Shown here one piece after another: positions 1 through 13,336 of a DNA stretch of 64,000 nt. The translations under genes were made by a program, and so were the position numbers. The DNA is from Gautieria morchelliformis (lineage: Eukaryota > Basidiomycota > Agaricomycetes > Gomphales > Gomphaceae). The stretch is taken from the NCBI GenBank assembly GCA_015179125.1, contig WHVA01000109.1, positions 1 through 64,000 on the forward strand, in the 5' to 3' direction. Within the stretch, counting starts at the first letter, position 1. Each line of letters starts with the position of its first letter. The notes beneath the pieces were generated by a model. That model saw only the letters and a list, made by a program, of their open reading frames with translations, searched no databases and was not told where the DNA came from.

Positions 1-40
1 TTTCGACTTAATGTCAATAATGAGGCCCTTCTTGACGAGT

Positions 41-565
41 GCTTCGTGGCTCGCACTCGATCCCAAGGTATGGCCTTGTCAGATCACCGACAAGAAGCCT
101 GTAGTTAGCAGGGCTCCCGATGGGTCGGCAGTGACCAGAGAGCGCTCGGACTTCCTGCCCTGTTCCTCCCCCCCCCCCCCCCCTCATCGGCCACACCGTC
201 CACGTTCTCCTAGGACAATCCCTCGACCGCTGCAGTACTCACCATGCCGTCCCCTTGTATTCCCAATGTTGTCAAGAAGAGGGTTATTCCTAGGAACACC
301 TGTCCTTTACACGGATCCCACATCATCGTGCGGCAGAGGGCTCCGTGGCTCGAGCTGGATCCCATGGTATGGTGGCCTTGTCGGCTCACTGACGAGAGGC
401 CGGTAGTCAGCAGGGCTCCCGGTGGTTCGGCATTGATCTGCAAGAGCGTGGACTTACTGCTTTGTTCCTCCTCCCCCACCTCATCAGCCACACCGTGCAT
501 ATTCTCGGGGCACAATTACTCGACCGTTACGTTGCTCACCGTGCCGCCCCCTTGAATTCCCATCA
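41..565. repeat. Degenerate direct duplication, ~300-bp spacing
   Basis: Sequence from about 41 to 270 recurs, diverged, from about 340 to 565. Shared blocks in the same order include GTGGCTCG, GTATGG..GGCCTTGTC, AGCAGGGCTCCCG, CCTGTTCCTCC-like pyrimidine tracts, and CTCACCxTGCCG. A third short echo (AAGAAGAG-GTTATTCC) lies at 273 and 787. Reading frames across it are short, and I recognise no protein. It could be a decayed local duplication or part of an unknown repeat. Confidence 0.55.
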
Positions 566-1661
566 TCGTTCTCCAGTCCGAACACCGTCAGACTGGCGTG
601 ATCCCCACCATCGCATACGACGCTGAGAAGGCTGGTCGCCGCTGCAGCATAGAGCGGGTGTACAAGGATAAGTTTCTTAAGAAAACTGCAAATGTGTGTC
701 TGCTTTCTGGAGCAGATGCTAACACGCTGGTTGGGGAGACGTTGGAATTTTTGGGACCCCGTGGCGGTTTCCCTGTCTTGAAGAGAAAGAAGAGAGTTAT
801 TCCGAGGAAACGAATGGGCACGATACCCTCTTTGGATCTTCTTCCCGTTTCAACTGGATCTTGTCCTGTTCCATAGTCCATTTATTGATAGTCCATAATG
901 CAATCTCGCTGTATGCCACTAAGTCATCAGACAATAAACGCAGCCAAGGACAAGAGTCACATTTTCAGGAGAAGCTGTCAAATATTAGTATAGAGCATTT
1001 CTATAGTTGTCTGTCGGCGTTGTATCGTGGTGGTCGTCCCAATAGTAAACAAGAAGCGGCATAGTCGATCGTGTTATACTACTGACCTGCGTACTATTTG
1101 TTTCCCTGTAAGCCATTGAGACTCCAAAACCTTCCGAGCCACGTTTGCGGTCGGGGCCGATGCAGGCTATATATGCAAGTGGCCCAAGACAATCTGCGGG
1201 GAGACAGCGAGGCTCGACGGTTCGAGCGACTAGCGGGCGATCGCTGCGACGTGTCTGGCTAGATGCCGTCCTACTGCAATAATATTAGCGAAACAGTGAC
1301 TCGGCTGGCCAGGCACAACCGACTCACAGCTGGGTTAACATTAATGCAATGAGAGTTGCGAATGATAGCTGAGTTTCTAGTACTCTCACAGGAGTCATGT
1401 TGCTCTGCCAGTGCATTTTCTGAACAAAATGATAGTCTATATCATGGTCCAATTCCAGTCATTTTTTCAGAAGCTAATTGTCAAGTGCTAGTGCGAGGAC
1501 CTGCCAATTTTCGTGTGTACCTCAACGTACAGATCACGTAGACACGCTTAACTCTGATGGAAATTCCTTGTATGATTGAAAACGTATGGTAGACAACCTT
1601 CCGTGCTATGTAGGGTACTCGGCTGCACAGAGGGGAGAGCCATCAAGGAGACCGTCTGATC
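566..1661. other. No supported gene
   Basis: A plus-strand frame at 598-876 is open for 92 codons and is rich in Lys/Arg, but it has no family resemblance that I can name and no clear splice context. From 880 to 1661 I see AT-rich non-coding sequence only. The 3' end of the IES6 gene begins at 1662. Confidence 0.4.
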
Positions 1662-2426
1662 TCACTTGACTACAGGGTTGACGCCTCGAGCTGCAAGGTA
1701 GGCTTTCTCAGCATCTGGGTTCTACACGAGATCATCCAGATGAGAAGGTTGTACAGGGATATAAATGATGCTGGACTGGCATACCAAGTTCTTGATGAGA
1801 TCGTATATACTCTTGTCGTGGTAGCGAAGATTGGTAGCCGGATCGGTATAAGGTGCCTAAAAGTATTTCATGACTTCATTTAATAGATTCTCTAACTATT
1901 TATTGCTGTACCTCAAGTCCCGTGATATCACAATAGTGCTTTTGAGGGAGGACAGAAGGTGGCGCCTCTATCGAGGTATCTTTTGGGTATCAATACAGGC
2001 AAGGAACGTAATGAGATAAAGCTCACAGGTAGGCATCTCACTATCTTCCTCCTCTTCTTTTCCATATTTTGTTTCCTCCCCATCAACCGCCATTGCGTCC
2101 TTCGCTTTGTCTCGTTCATGCCGTAATTTCTCTCGTTCAGCCGCGAGGACATATTTCAGGCCCTTAGTACGGCGGTTGAAGTTCTTTGTGTAGTAAGGGT
2201 TCTTAAATGGTCGAGGAAGATGTAAATATGAGAGTGATTCACTCAAAGTCTGCCAAATATGTGAGTGGAATGCTCTAAACGACATATCTTCACATACGGG
2301 TCCCTGGGGAGGGACAGATCCCTCGATAGATGTCGCCGCAGACTTGCGTTTACCTTTCGGAGGCCTAAAGAGATGAAAACATGAGCTAGGTTATTGTGTA
2401 CAGTCCTTATGGGTAGACGCTCACAT
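1662..2426 (-). CDS. IES6: INO80 chromatin-remodelling complex subunit (Ies6/INO80C-like)
   Basis: This nuclear protein is a small subunit of the INO80 remodeller and is known to help it bind nucleosomes and Arp5. Spliced by hand, the protein starts MPPKGKRKS and has the core PRPFKNPYYTK followed by NRRTKGLKYVLAAERE. It ends with the YL1 C-terminal domain (HYCDITGLEAPYTDPATNLR, then YHDKSIYDLI) and stops after GVNPVVK. About five introns of 45-90 bp all have GT-AG ends. The length of about 160 residues is normal for the family. The only in-frame ATG before MPPK is itself split by an intron: AT at 2426-2425, intron 2424-2365, then G at 2364. The contiguous genomic ATG would read ATG-TGA. The gene is divergent from ULA1 with 77 bp between start codons. 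Family call is firm; the exact start is inferred. Confidence 0.9.
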
Positions 2427-2503
2427 CGGGGTGAAGTGGAAAATGGTCCCGCGGCTGTTACCGGCTTCTGACGTAACGCCACAAGTTGACCTCTGCTACA
2501 TTG
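2427..2503. promoter_or_regulatory. Compact bidirectional promoter IES6/ULA1
   Basis: Only 77 bp separate the predicted start codons of two divergent housekeeping genes. No TATA box is obvious. Both genes must therefore share control DNA, or have 5' UTRs that overlap each other's transcription unit. Confidence 0.6.
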
Positions 2504-4478
2504 ATGGCTCATCACCAGAGTCAGGACTCACAAGACATAGAGCAAGCAACTACCGCCATACTGCCCTCTCCGTGAGCCACCTCCCACACATTTCCCAGTT
2601 ATCGTCCAGCTGCAGCTTCCCGACCTCAGTATTCAACCTGACAAGAAGGCCCGGCGGTATGACCGTCAGCTGCGGTAAATTCCATTTCTCACATATACAT
2701 GACTTTCTGATGGCATGAAAAGGCTTTGGGCGTCATCGGGGCAGAGCGCCCTAGAGTCCGCCCGGATCCTTGTAATATCTGCATCCGCCACTTCGACATC
2801 GATCTTGAAAAACCTGGTGTTACCTGGGGTGGGTCACTTCACCCTCTTGGACCCCGAAAATGTAACACCCGAAAATGCTGGCAACAACTTTTTTCTGGAA
2901 GGTTTGAAGAGTGTGGGGAAGTCAAGAGCCGAGGAAGCGGTGAGGCTTTTGGGTGAGTTAAATGATGGCGTTGAAGCCAAAGCCAACACTACGGTGAGAC
3001 TATGTATTACAATCAGAGCATGTTTATTTACTTACTCATCAGACTCTCGACGAGCTTTTGACGAGTGACCCGAGCTATCTAACCTCTTTCACTTTAATCA
3101 TCGTACATAATCTCGCTCTACCTCTCTTATCCAAGCTTTCTGCACTTCTTTGGTCGGATTTACAGGGCCCTTCACTGGTTGTTGTTCGCTCCGCAGGGTA
3201 TTTAGCAGAATTTTTCATCCAGTTCCAAGAGCATCCCAGTTCGTTTCCTTGTTATAGCGATGTCCTCATCTCAGTTAGTTGCCTTTAGTCGTCGACTCCC
3301 ACAACGAAACGGGGCCTTCATTGCGGATTGACAAGCCATTTCCCGCGTTGCTGGAGCATGCCATGTCGCTGGACTTCGATTCACTGGAGGATATTGATCA
3401 TGGTCACATACCGTATGTAGTAATTCTGGTTCGAGCTATGGAGAACTGGAAGAAGGCAGTGCGTCCTCCCACTCCCCCCTCATTTGCGTCGTCTTGATGC
3501 ATGTCCTTGAAGCACGATGGCACGGCCCCGCAGTCTTATGCGCAGAAGCAAGCTTTCAAGAAAAGTATCGAAGCCATGAAGAGAAAGATAGACGAAGAGA
3601 ACTTTGACGAGGCTGTGGCACAAGCTTATCGGTCTTGGACTCCTACTATTGTCCCTTCTGACATCGCTGTGTTGTTTTCTGAGCTTGAACTACAGCAGCC
3701 TGGTTCGTCTAGTTCGCCAAATGCGGCCATTTTTTTCCATCTTCTAGCAGCATTACGTCGGTTCACTCAGCAGCCACCTTATACTCTTCCGCTATCGTCA
3801 ACTTTGCCAGACATGAAGTCGGACACAAATAGCTATATTCACCTGCAAAATCTGTACAAACGACAGGCAGATCAAGAAAAGGAGGTGTTTAAGAGCTTCA
3901 TAGGAAAAGAGCTATCCGTCGACAATGAAACTGTCGATGAGTTCGTAAAAAACACACATGGCCTGCGATTACTCCGAGGAAAGCCGTTTGGGGCAATTAA
4001 CATACATAGGGAAGCACTCGGTGAGCTGTCATCGACCGCAACAAAGATTTCTAATTAAATATTTAATCTAGTCAATGCGCTGCAAACGCAACCGAAGGAG
4101 GCTGCCACACACCTTGCCTTGTCGGCTTTAGCCGGTTTCCAGATGAAAGAACCAGGCGCGACCGTCACTGTGGAAAAGCTCATGAAGGAGGTACATGCAA
4201 TGGTCGGCCCACTCGAATTGCAAGGCGAAGTGGAAGAGGCTCTCCACAATGCATTGGGCGAAGTGTAAATTATCAGCCACATTGCGCATTGTAGCTGACA
4301 GGCTAACCACAACTTAAGTGCCCGTGCACCCACCGCAGATCTGCCGAATACCGCTGCTTTCCTTGGAGGCCTCGTTGCACAGGAGACTATTAAGATAATC
4401 ACTCGACAATATGTTCCCGTCAAAGGCTATTGCGTGGTGGATCTGGTGGGCAGCTGGACAGGTTGTTTGGATGGTTAA
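2504..4478 (+). CDS. ULA1: NEDD8-activating enzyme E1 regulatory subunit (Ula1/APP-BP1)
   Basis: It pairs with Uba3 to adenylate NEDD8 and so feeds cullin neddylation. The spliced start is MAHHQSQDSQDIEQ, then a 58-bp intron (2572-2629), then the hallmark KKARRYDRQLRLWASSGQ, with the QLR/LW junction split by a second intron ending about 2721. Further family signatures are SARILVISASATSTSILKNL, GHFTLLDPENVTPENAGNNF, a PSLRIDKPFPALLEHA block, SYAQKQAFKKSIEAMKRKID, and a C-terminus with FLGGLVAQETIKIITRQYVP and VVDLVGSWTGCLDG-stop. As expected for this half of the heterodimer, no catalytic-cysteine domain is seen. The last intron ends just before ARAPTADLPN. About 500 residues, typical for the family. 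Confidence 0.93.
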
Positions 4479-5490
4479 GCCGGTGTAATCTGAATCCGAC
4501 GATCGCCGTGAAAATTAAGTTGCTGTTGCACTATGTAGACCAGAGTTACACCAGAGAATGAAAGAACCAAGTGGAGATAGAGCATACCTTGTTTGTTAGG
4601 TATCATGTGTGCATGTAGTGTCCATCATAGGCCTAGCCTGCAGACAAATAAAATGATGATAAAAATTTAAAATTTTAGAGACCAGAGTTATGTGAGTACC
4701 CTACCTACTGTTACTGTACTCTTGAGCTGCTCTTTTAATTAGTGACACAATATGACGTGCGAATTCCACTCAACTTTCCCTTATGTAGCTACCAAGGGCT
4801 GTGTAAGTCACTGGCAGTGCACCGCGCAGACAGTACTTGTCGGGAGATATCTAAGTTACCAGTGGGAAAGGGTGACTGTTCCGGTGGGAATATGACTTGA
4901 AAAGTGGACAGAGATTTATTTATTGTAAGTCCCAGTTTAGGTAGCATACGTCTATACACCAGGCGAACCGTCCCCACTTTCAATTTAATTTATTTGAAAT
5001 TAAATTGGAAGCATCGCGCCAGTTGTCTGAAATCTAGTCCGATTTCTTTTGCATATTCGAGATCTAAACCGCACAAACCGGGCCGAGACCACCGCCGGAA
5101 TCAGCCGTCAGGTGAGTACACGCGTGACACACGTGAGTATAAAAAAATTAGATTTTTTATTATTATATTATATTAACTTACAGTGCCTGGTCTATAATAA
5201 AATAAAAAGTTATTGGGTAAATTTACTGTCTCTGCCGGGCGCACAAAGAGTGTATAAAGTTACATTCTGTTTTTGTTTACACATTTAGTTGGTGAATGCG
5301 TGGGAAGATTAGGAGACTCATTTTCGGCTGGCTCACTCGGTGAGACCGGGGACACTGCCATACGCGATCGGGTTGATCTAATCAGACTACCACTGTAATC
5401 ATCAGTAACGCGACCCGTGTGAAAAAGGTTGCGATTTTGGAAGCGAAGCCTCAGGAAATAGTCTCCTCCGTCCTTTTTCTGCCTAATTAT
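4479..5490. other. AT-rich intergenic region with one hairpin
   Basis: No gene supported. A perfect inverted repeat lies at 4981-5007: CAATTTAATTT, a 5-nt loop, then AAATTAAATTG. It sits between the 3' end of ULA1 and the regulator gene. The phrase CCAGAGTTA occurs at about 4540 and 4681. Confidence 0.5.
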
Positions 5491-8400
5491 ATGGCCCAAT
5501 CAACTTCACAAGGCAAAGCTGGAAAGACCGTCCGGAAAGGAAAAATTCGTGCATGTGCGGAATGCAGGCGGTTGAAACTGCGGTGCGACAGAGGCGTTCC
5601 ATGTCAGCATTCGTTATCCCTTGGAATTTTTGACATCACTGTATCGTTGTTCATACAGGTCAATCTTGTATTCGTCGTGGCTGCACAGCATTGTGTCCCA
5701 ATAGTTAGTGTTTCTCTTTCGAGCGGCAAGAGGCATTACTAGTATACTTACTGGCCACGCTCAGAATGCTTCACTGACGAAGCCACGCCTAGGCGAGTAA
5801 CCCTTTGCGACTTGCGTACGACTTGCGTAACTCTTAAGCTATAATGCAACCGCAGTTCTCTCAAAGCTACTAGCCTGCGAAATCGTGAACAGATCCAATC
5901 CTTGAAGCAGCGTGTAACGGATCTCGAAGACGCGCTGGCTTCTAACTATCCAACACACCCACTTCTGGCCCAGAGGAACCTACCTTCTTTGACAGGCTCG
6001 CCATCCCCTGCTGCCTCGGCAGCAGTCGGATCTGACGCGGTGGAGGAAACACTCGAAATTTTTGGCTCTCTCTCAATCGGAGAGGATGGATCTCCGGTAT
6101 TTCACGGTGCTACAAGCTTGTCCGAGGTAATTTTAGGAAGTTATATCATCGAATTTATTGCTTATTTTCCGCTCGAGTAGCATTTTGTTCGAGTACGTCA
6201 GCCTTGTCACTATCATTTTTCGTGCCACGAATGAATGATTAACGTTCTAGAAAAGCGTCCTTGGTAAAACTGATCATCAAAGCTTATTATCAACTGCAGA
6301 ACAATCTCTACTCCCCGCCAGTTTACGGCTCTTGAGTGCCCTATTTCCATTCACGCCAGAGACGATTTCTAGCAACTCTGATATCAACGAAATGCTACCC
6401 TACCTTCCACCAGCAACAGAAGCTTTGGAGATTGTCGACCGCTACTGGCATCATTTAGGTTTAGGGTGGGTCCAGGCTCTTATCTTAACCATTGAAGTTA
6501 TTTCATATGGCCACGTCTCGCAGGAATGCGCCCATCCGTCGGCACCATTTTATGAAGAATATTTTCGATCACATCTACCCACAGAACGCGGTAATAGTTC
6601 AGCTAGTTCCGTCCGATGCGCATCGACTAGGCGTGATGTTTATCACTCTGGCAATGGGAATACTCACCGACATCACAAAACCGATTTTATCCACCGAGGC
6701 GGAAATGTACCATCAGCTTGCGCGTGCTTCGTATGCCCATTCGCTGTCGGCAATTAATTTCAGTTGATGAATATTTATACTAGTCTGAGCTTCGACCCCA
6801 TCTGTGAAAATACGACAATTCATGGATTGCAATGCCTGGTAGGAGTGGCAATGGCATGCTTTACTCGATTGACAATTGCCACAGGTTTCTATCACGCAGT
6901 ACTTGAGGGCTTCCCCAACACGAGCTAGCGCGGAATATTTGTGGGCATTGAACGGTGTACTTCTGAAGTGCGTGAGAGGTTTTATTCTGGCGTCTCATCG
7001 TGTTAATGGATGACCTTCCTCTCAGGCTGGGAAGTTCGGTGCGTGACTTCATCCCAAGCACGACTGGACTGAAGTTCTAAGAAGTATCTTAGATTGGGAT
7101 ATGTAAGCTCTCATTCTGCGATATTTTTATCCGTCTTTCATATGCGGCTTGTTAGTCCGTGACAGCCGCAGATGGCTTACAGATGTAGATGCAATTGAGC
7201 AGCGTGAAGTCATATGTTGGGAACTACTATTTATGGAGGTCTGGCAGGTATGTTTTGGCATAGTCGCCGCTCCATTGAAAGCATCGGTAAACTGATATAC
7301 CGGTGCGATCAGTCCTTCACTTCTGGTCGCCCTTGTAGCGTAGACTTTTCGCTTGCGGACTCCCGGAGACCTCCCGAGTTTGCCGCTGCATCTGCCGGAC
7401 TCCCCGGATTCTTTGATGGCCGTATGTTTTTTTCCTTGTGCTGATTCTCCATTTGGATTTCCACATTCCATTTGCATGTAGTTGCCGACTGGAGATATCG
7501 ACTCGCCCCCATAATCAATAATGTGATGCTTGTCGTACAACGCTCTGGTCCGGTAAAGTACACTGAAATACTAAACCTTGAACTTCAACTTCGGGAATGC
7601 CCCATGCCAGAGGGTTTATCTGTACCCTTGATGTCAAGCCCATTGACTGGCTTGCCCAGTGATGCTACTACTCAACACCTCCAGCGATTTACTGCATTGA
7701 TCACGAGGGAATCAGGTACTATGCGCTACATCTCCTTAGCAAGCACTTGATTGCTCATATGATCCGCCGCCATCCAGCTTGTTGTTTGCTTCACCGTCGC
7801 TTTCTGGTTCTCGCCATGCAGAAGGAGGGCAACGAGCCCCCAAAGACTCCTTTCTGGTATTCTGCGTTCCAAGCAGGCTACAGCGCTGTCTGGATTTCAA
7901 AGGCACAAGTTGCAATGTATCGACGATACCCTGAGCTGATTTCCAGAGTGCCACTATTCTGGTCCATAAGCTTCTCGGCTGCGGTGGGTGCCGTTTTGTC
8001 TTTCTTAATCAGTATGAGTATACTCATTGTTGTGCCTTGTAGGTTGTGCTGGGAGCAATCGTCGCACGATATTGGAATAGGGACTATGCTAAGGGGACAC
8101 TACGTCCTTTTGAGAAATTATGCGCGTTGTTCGAAGAAGCTGCGGATACGAGCCTCCAGCCTTTGAATGCCTTGGTATGCACATCTGCTGATATGTTCAC
8201 TCGTGTCTCACCAGACGCTTTAGGAAATCCTGCGACGACTTCGTCAGCGTGTTCAGGCCAAATTTCCGACGTCTTCGGATGCTGCGAAGAATTTTAACGA
8301 TCTCCCTCTGCTCGGCGCACAACCCCCAATCGCATGCCCCCCTTTAGACCAAACAGATTCGAGAGCTGCCTTGCTTGTAAATCCCGACCACCACACATTT

Positions 8401-8733
8401 CCTCACACCCCTGATGTGTCCCTGTCTCTGGTAACACCCGATTCCCCAGATTCCTCAGATTCCTCAGATTCCCCAATGGCGGAAGACACTGGTATGGCGT
8501 CTCTGGGTCAGAACCCAAATTATGTGAGCGAGAATATAGATGCCGTCTGGGCTGTGCCAGACCTCAGGCTATTTCACGATACCAACGGTGGTGAAGCGCC
8601 ATTTACCTGGCCGGATGGGCAAGTGTTGCAGCCCGATATTCCTGAGGGGCTAGGCAGGGCGCCAGTGGAAAGTTTCGTACCCGAGGCAGGGCAGTGGAAT
8701 CAATTTTTAGATCGACTCGGTGTGTGGGAGTGA
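5491..8733 (+). CDS. Zn(II)2Cys6 fungal transcription factor
   Basis: Nuclear DNA-binding regulator. Exon 1 begins MAQSTSQGKAGKT. The binuclear zinc cluster is CAECRRLKLRC, then DRGVPC, then QSC and IRRGCTALC, six cysteines spaced 2-6-5-2-8. An intron at about 5608-5657 splits the fourth Cys codon. A short coiled coil follows (QSLKQRVTDLEDALA, about 5900). The middle region carries the fungal-specific regulatory domain: ALEIVDRYWHHLGLGW, LGVMFITLAMGILTDI, and EQREVICWELLFMEVWQSFT plus SGRPCSVDFSLAD. The C-terminus is acidic and Ser-rich (PDSPDSSDSSDS) and ends QWNQFLDRLGVWE. Many introns of about 50 bp are present. The splice path near 6900-7160 is unresolved; one plausible reading meets TGA at 7044. 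The target pathway is unknown. Confidence 0.85.
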
Positions 8734-9015
8734 GTGGTAATGAGTGTGTAAATTTGACGTGGAGTACTTTCCGAATAACTTCTCTAGCCATAACAAGGGC
8801 TTCGACCCGTCTCAGTACTTACTCTACGACATCTTTCATCCCCATCGATGTCGCATATGCCTTGCTGTGAGTGTGTTTGTCTAGGCAGATGGAACAGGCC
8901 GCTACAACCATGGCCCTAAATGAGGTCTGATGACCAAGCCAAAGGGCCTTGCCATACGAATTCGCATATAGGCAGTAATACACTTCTGTAGCATTCTTGG
9001 CCAGATAGTGCTTGC

Positions 9016-10136
9016 TCATATGGGTATCTCGCTTAACTCCTCTAGCGTCCAATACCTTCGCAGGTTTTCGCCCTGTAAGTCGTGTCTAGTGTAGTAAAGT
9101 AAGCTGAGTTAGAACCATTGACTCCACACATTGCATGGGATCAAGTCGACGTAGAATGGGGCAGGGAAACTTGAAGCCAATAGGAAAGACTCACACTTCT
9201 TCATCCAAATGACGGGTCAGCACGTCCCGAAACCCATCCAGACATGCACGGAATTCTGTTGGAGAATAAGATGGCAGCGAAGAGTGAAATCGTGCAATAA
9301 GCGCAGTTAGTGCATCGAGCCCTGTATTATTAGAATGAACCAAGCATGGGAATCGAGATGGCGATGTCGTGATGCATGACCAGTATGACCGAGAGTTGAT
9401 GTGTGAGTTGATCAGAAGTGAGGGAATGGATATACACATAGGGAACTGTAAAGAAACTAACCGTCGTGGATCTGCTTATGAGAATTGCGATGTTGCTCGT
9501 TATCACTGAACGCTGGCATCTTCCGGGCCAGGATCGGAAACAAGTATTTCTGCAAATTCATTACAACAGATCAGTGGAAAGGTACAGGTATGCAGCGTAA
9601 GTCAATATAATAGATGTCCAGTTAAACAAGGTATTCTGACCTCTTCGATACTGTGATGGGCTTCGAGATCTGTTGAAAACACAGTCGATTAGATGTCAGC
9701 GTGATTATTGAAAAAGGCAACGGGGATGTGTCTGGCAGTGGCACCCACGTCTCCGGAAATCCGTCGCAGACTGAAGGAACATCGACAAAGACATCCCCCT
9801 GCTGTTAAATGACCCATCCGCGAGCTGCACAACCAGTGATAATTAATTTTGGGAGAAACGACAGAGAAATTAGCATTATGTCGATTGCTGAATGAAGACG
9901 GCAAACCGCATAGAGCTCATCGACTAGCAAAGTAGTTAGGCATTAACTGCAACAACGAACCGCGACTGGGGCGCACATTCGTATTTCAGGTATGTATGAA
10001 AATCTTGCATACGTGTCGCTAACTGGGGAAATGACATGAATCACTTCAGCGGTAGACCTGCAATACCTCGTAAAATGTTCCGTACCATGTTCCACTGTCT
10101 GTCCTCAGCCGCCGTACGCGAACCTGCATCTGCCAT
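9016..10136 (-). CDS. Hemerythrin-like HHE-domain protein
   Basis: The HHE four-helix bundle binds a metal pair through His and Glu residues; the fungal members' role is poorly known. Hand splicing gives MADAGSRTAAEDRQWNMLAT, then RMQDFHTYLKYE, FDELYA, LADGSFNSRGMSLSMFLQSA, TDFRRHLEAHHSIEEKYLFP, ILARKMPAFSDNEQHRNSHK, QIHDGLDALTALIARF, then LTRHLDEEV and GENLRRYWTLEELSEIPI-stop. Likely metal ligands are the His of DFHTY, the HHSIEE pair, HRNSHKQIHD, and the His/Glu of HLDEE. Two exons are very small: 17 nt at 9907-9923 (FDELYA) and 29 nt at 9641-9669 (HLEAHHSIEE). All splice sites used are GT-AG and the frame is kept throughout. About 190 residues. The reported start is the first Met in the first coding exon. 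Confidence 0.85.
9907..9923 (-). other. 17-nt microexon of the HHE gene
   Basis: Flanked by AG on the upstream side (9925-9924) and GT on the downstream side (9906-9905). It supplies the codons for F(part)-D-E-L-Y-A between KYE and LADGS, matching the helix found in HHE relatives. The adjoining introns are 53 and 82 bp. Confidence 0.7.
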
Positions 10137-10553
10137 GGTTCTAGTGGGAATGGAACGCTGTGGCAGCGAAGTGGAGCGGTAAAATAAACGAGCCGTAGAT
10201 CGGAATCGAGGCGTGGTTGCCAGAATGTAGACGGAGAGAACTCGAGCGCAGGCGACTGATTCCTAAGTGTACATCTTGCCAGGGTTATTTATATCAGTGC
10301 TGAGCTCTCGCTTGTGACAGAACAGACTTGTTTACAGTAAGCGCGTTTGGTAAGCCACGTAACTACAGTTTATTTACTGCACATACAGTAATACTAAATA
10401 CGCAGGGTCCTAGTAACAGTCAACCCCGATCATGTAAGCGTATATACTATTGTTTGTGTTCATGACGCCAAATATTTCAAGAGCTGCGCCGGCACGCGGA
10501 TCACTAAGTAATTCCTGAACCATGTCCTATAAGTACGTCGACATTACATAGAT
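10137..10553. other. Intergenic region, nothing recognised
   Basis: It lies between the HHE start and the carboxylesterase stop. I see no ORF, RNA gene or clear motif here. Confidence 0.4.
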
Positions 10554-12809
<2,256 letters not shown>

Positions 12810-13336
12810 TGGAAGTTGGAACGCAACGAGGCAGATAGCGGAGACTATACGTCGTATATTTACGAGTCGGTTACTATATATAGGTCGAAGATAAGATAAA
12901 GAGTAATCGGTTATATCCGATGATACCTTCCGCTGCTTTAAGTCACCACTGTCTCAGTCTGTCTGACGGTTTAAAATCGAGATGAATCAAAAATTCAAAC
13001 AGCCTACATGATCGCATTCGATTGAATAAATGCTCTCTGGAAAGGTGACTTTATGCCATGTGGAAGACGTGTAACACGCTGGTGCACCGTGCACATGATA
13101 ACGTGTCTCGCGAGTTGAATCGCCGAGCGCCGTCTCCGCACTGAAGTGCCCGCGCCGTGCCGCGTCGGATCCTTAGACCTTGGTCACAAGACTGTGACTA
13201 TCTGGGGAGATTGAGGAACTGGCGTAGGTGGATAACGAACGGCAGAAGCATCCGGATCAGTGAGCATATTATTCTCAAAGGTACTTATGTGGACGCTCGA
13301 AGCCGTCTAGACTCCCAGTGCCCTCTTCCTCACGAC
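12810..13336. promoter_or_regulatory. Shared esterase/amine oxidase promoter
   Basis: Intergenic region between divergent starts. A run of AT-rich TATA-like sequence lies at 12868-12886 (TTACTATATATAGG). The second half contains a degenerate copy of an esterase exon (12972-13105). Confidence 0.55.
12972..13105. repeat. Duplicated fragment of the carboxylesterase gene
   Basis: About 130 bp matching 11610-11755 at roughly 85-90% by eye and in the same orientation. Shared blocks include ATCGAGATGAATCAAAA, TTCAAACAGCCTACATGATC, TGCTCTCTGGAAAGGTGACT, and GGAAGACGTGTAACA. The source covers the intron and the exon just downstream of the nucleophile GLSAG motif. The copy has a short deletion near its right end and carries no usable ORF. 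Confidence 0.85.

Noticed and set aside
2572..2598. 27-bp intron in ULA1
   Set aside because: Too short for a fungal intron and gives the wrong frame; the 58-bp intron 2572-2629 restores PIQPDKKARRYDRQLR.
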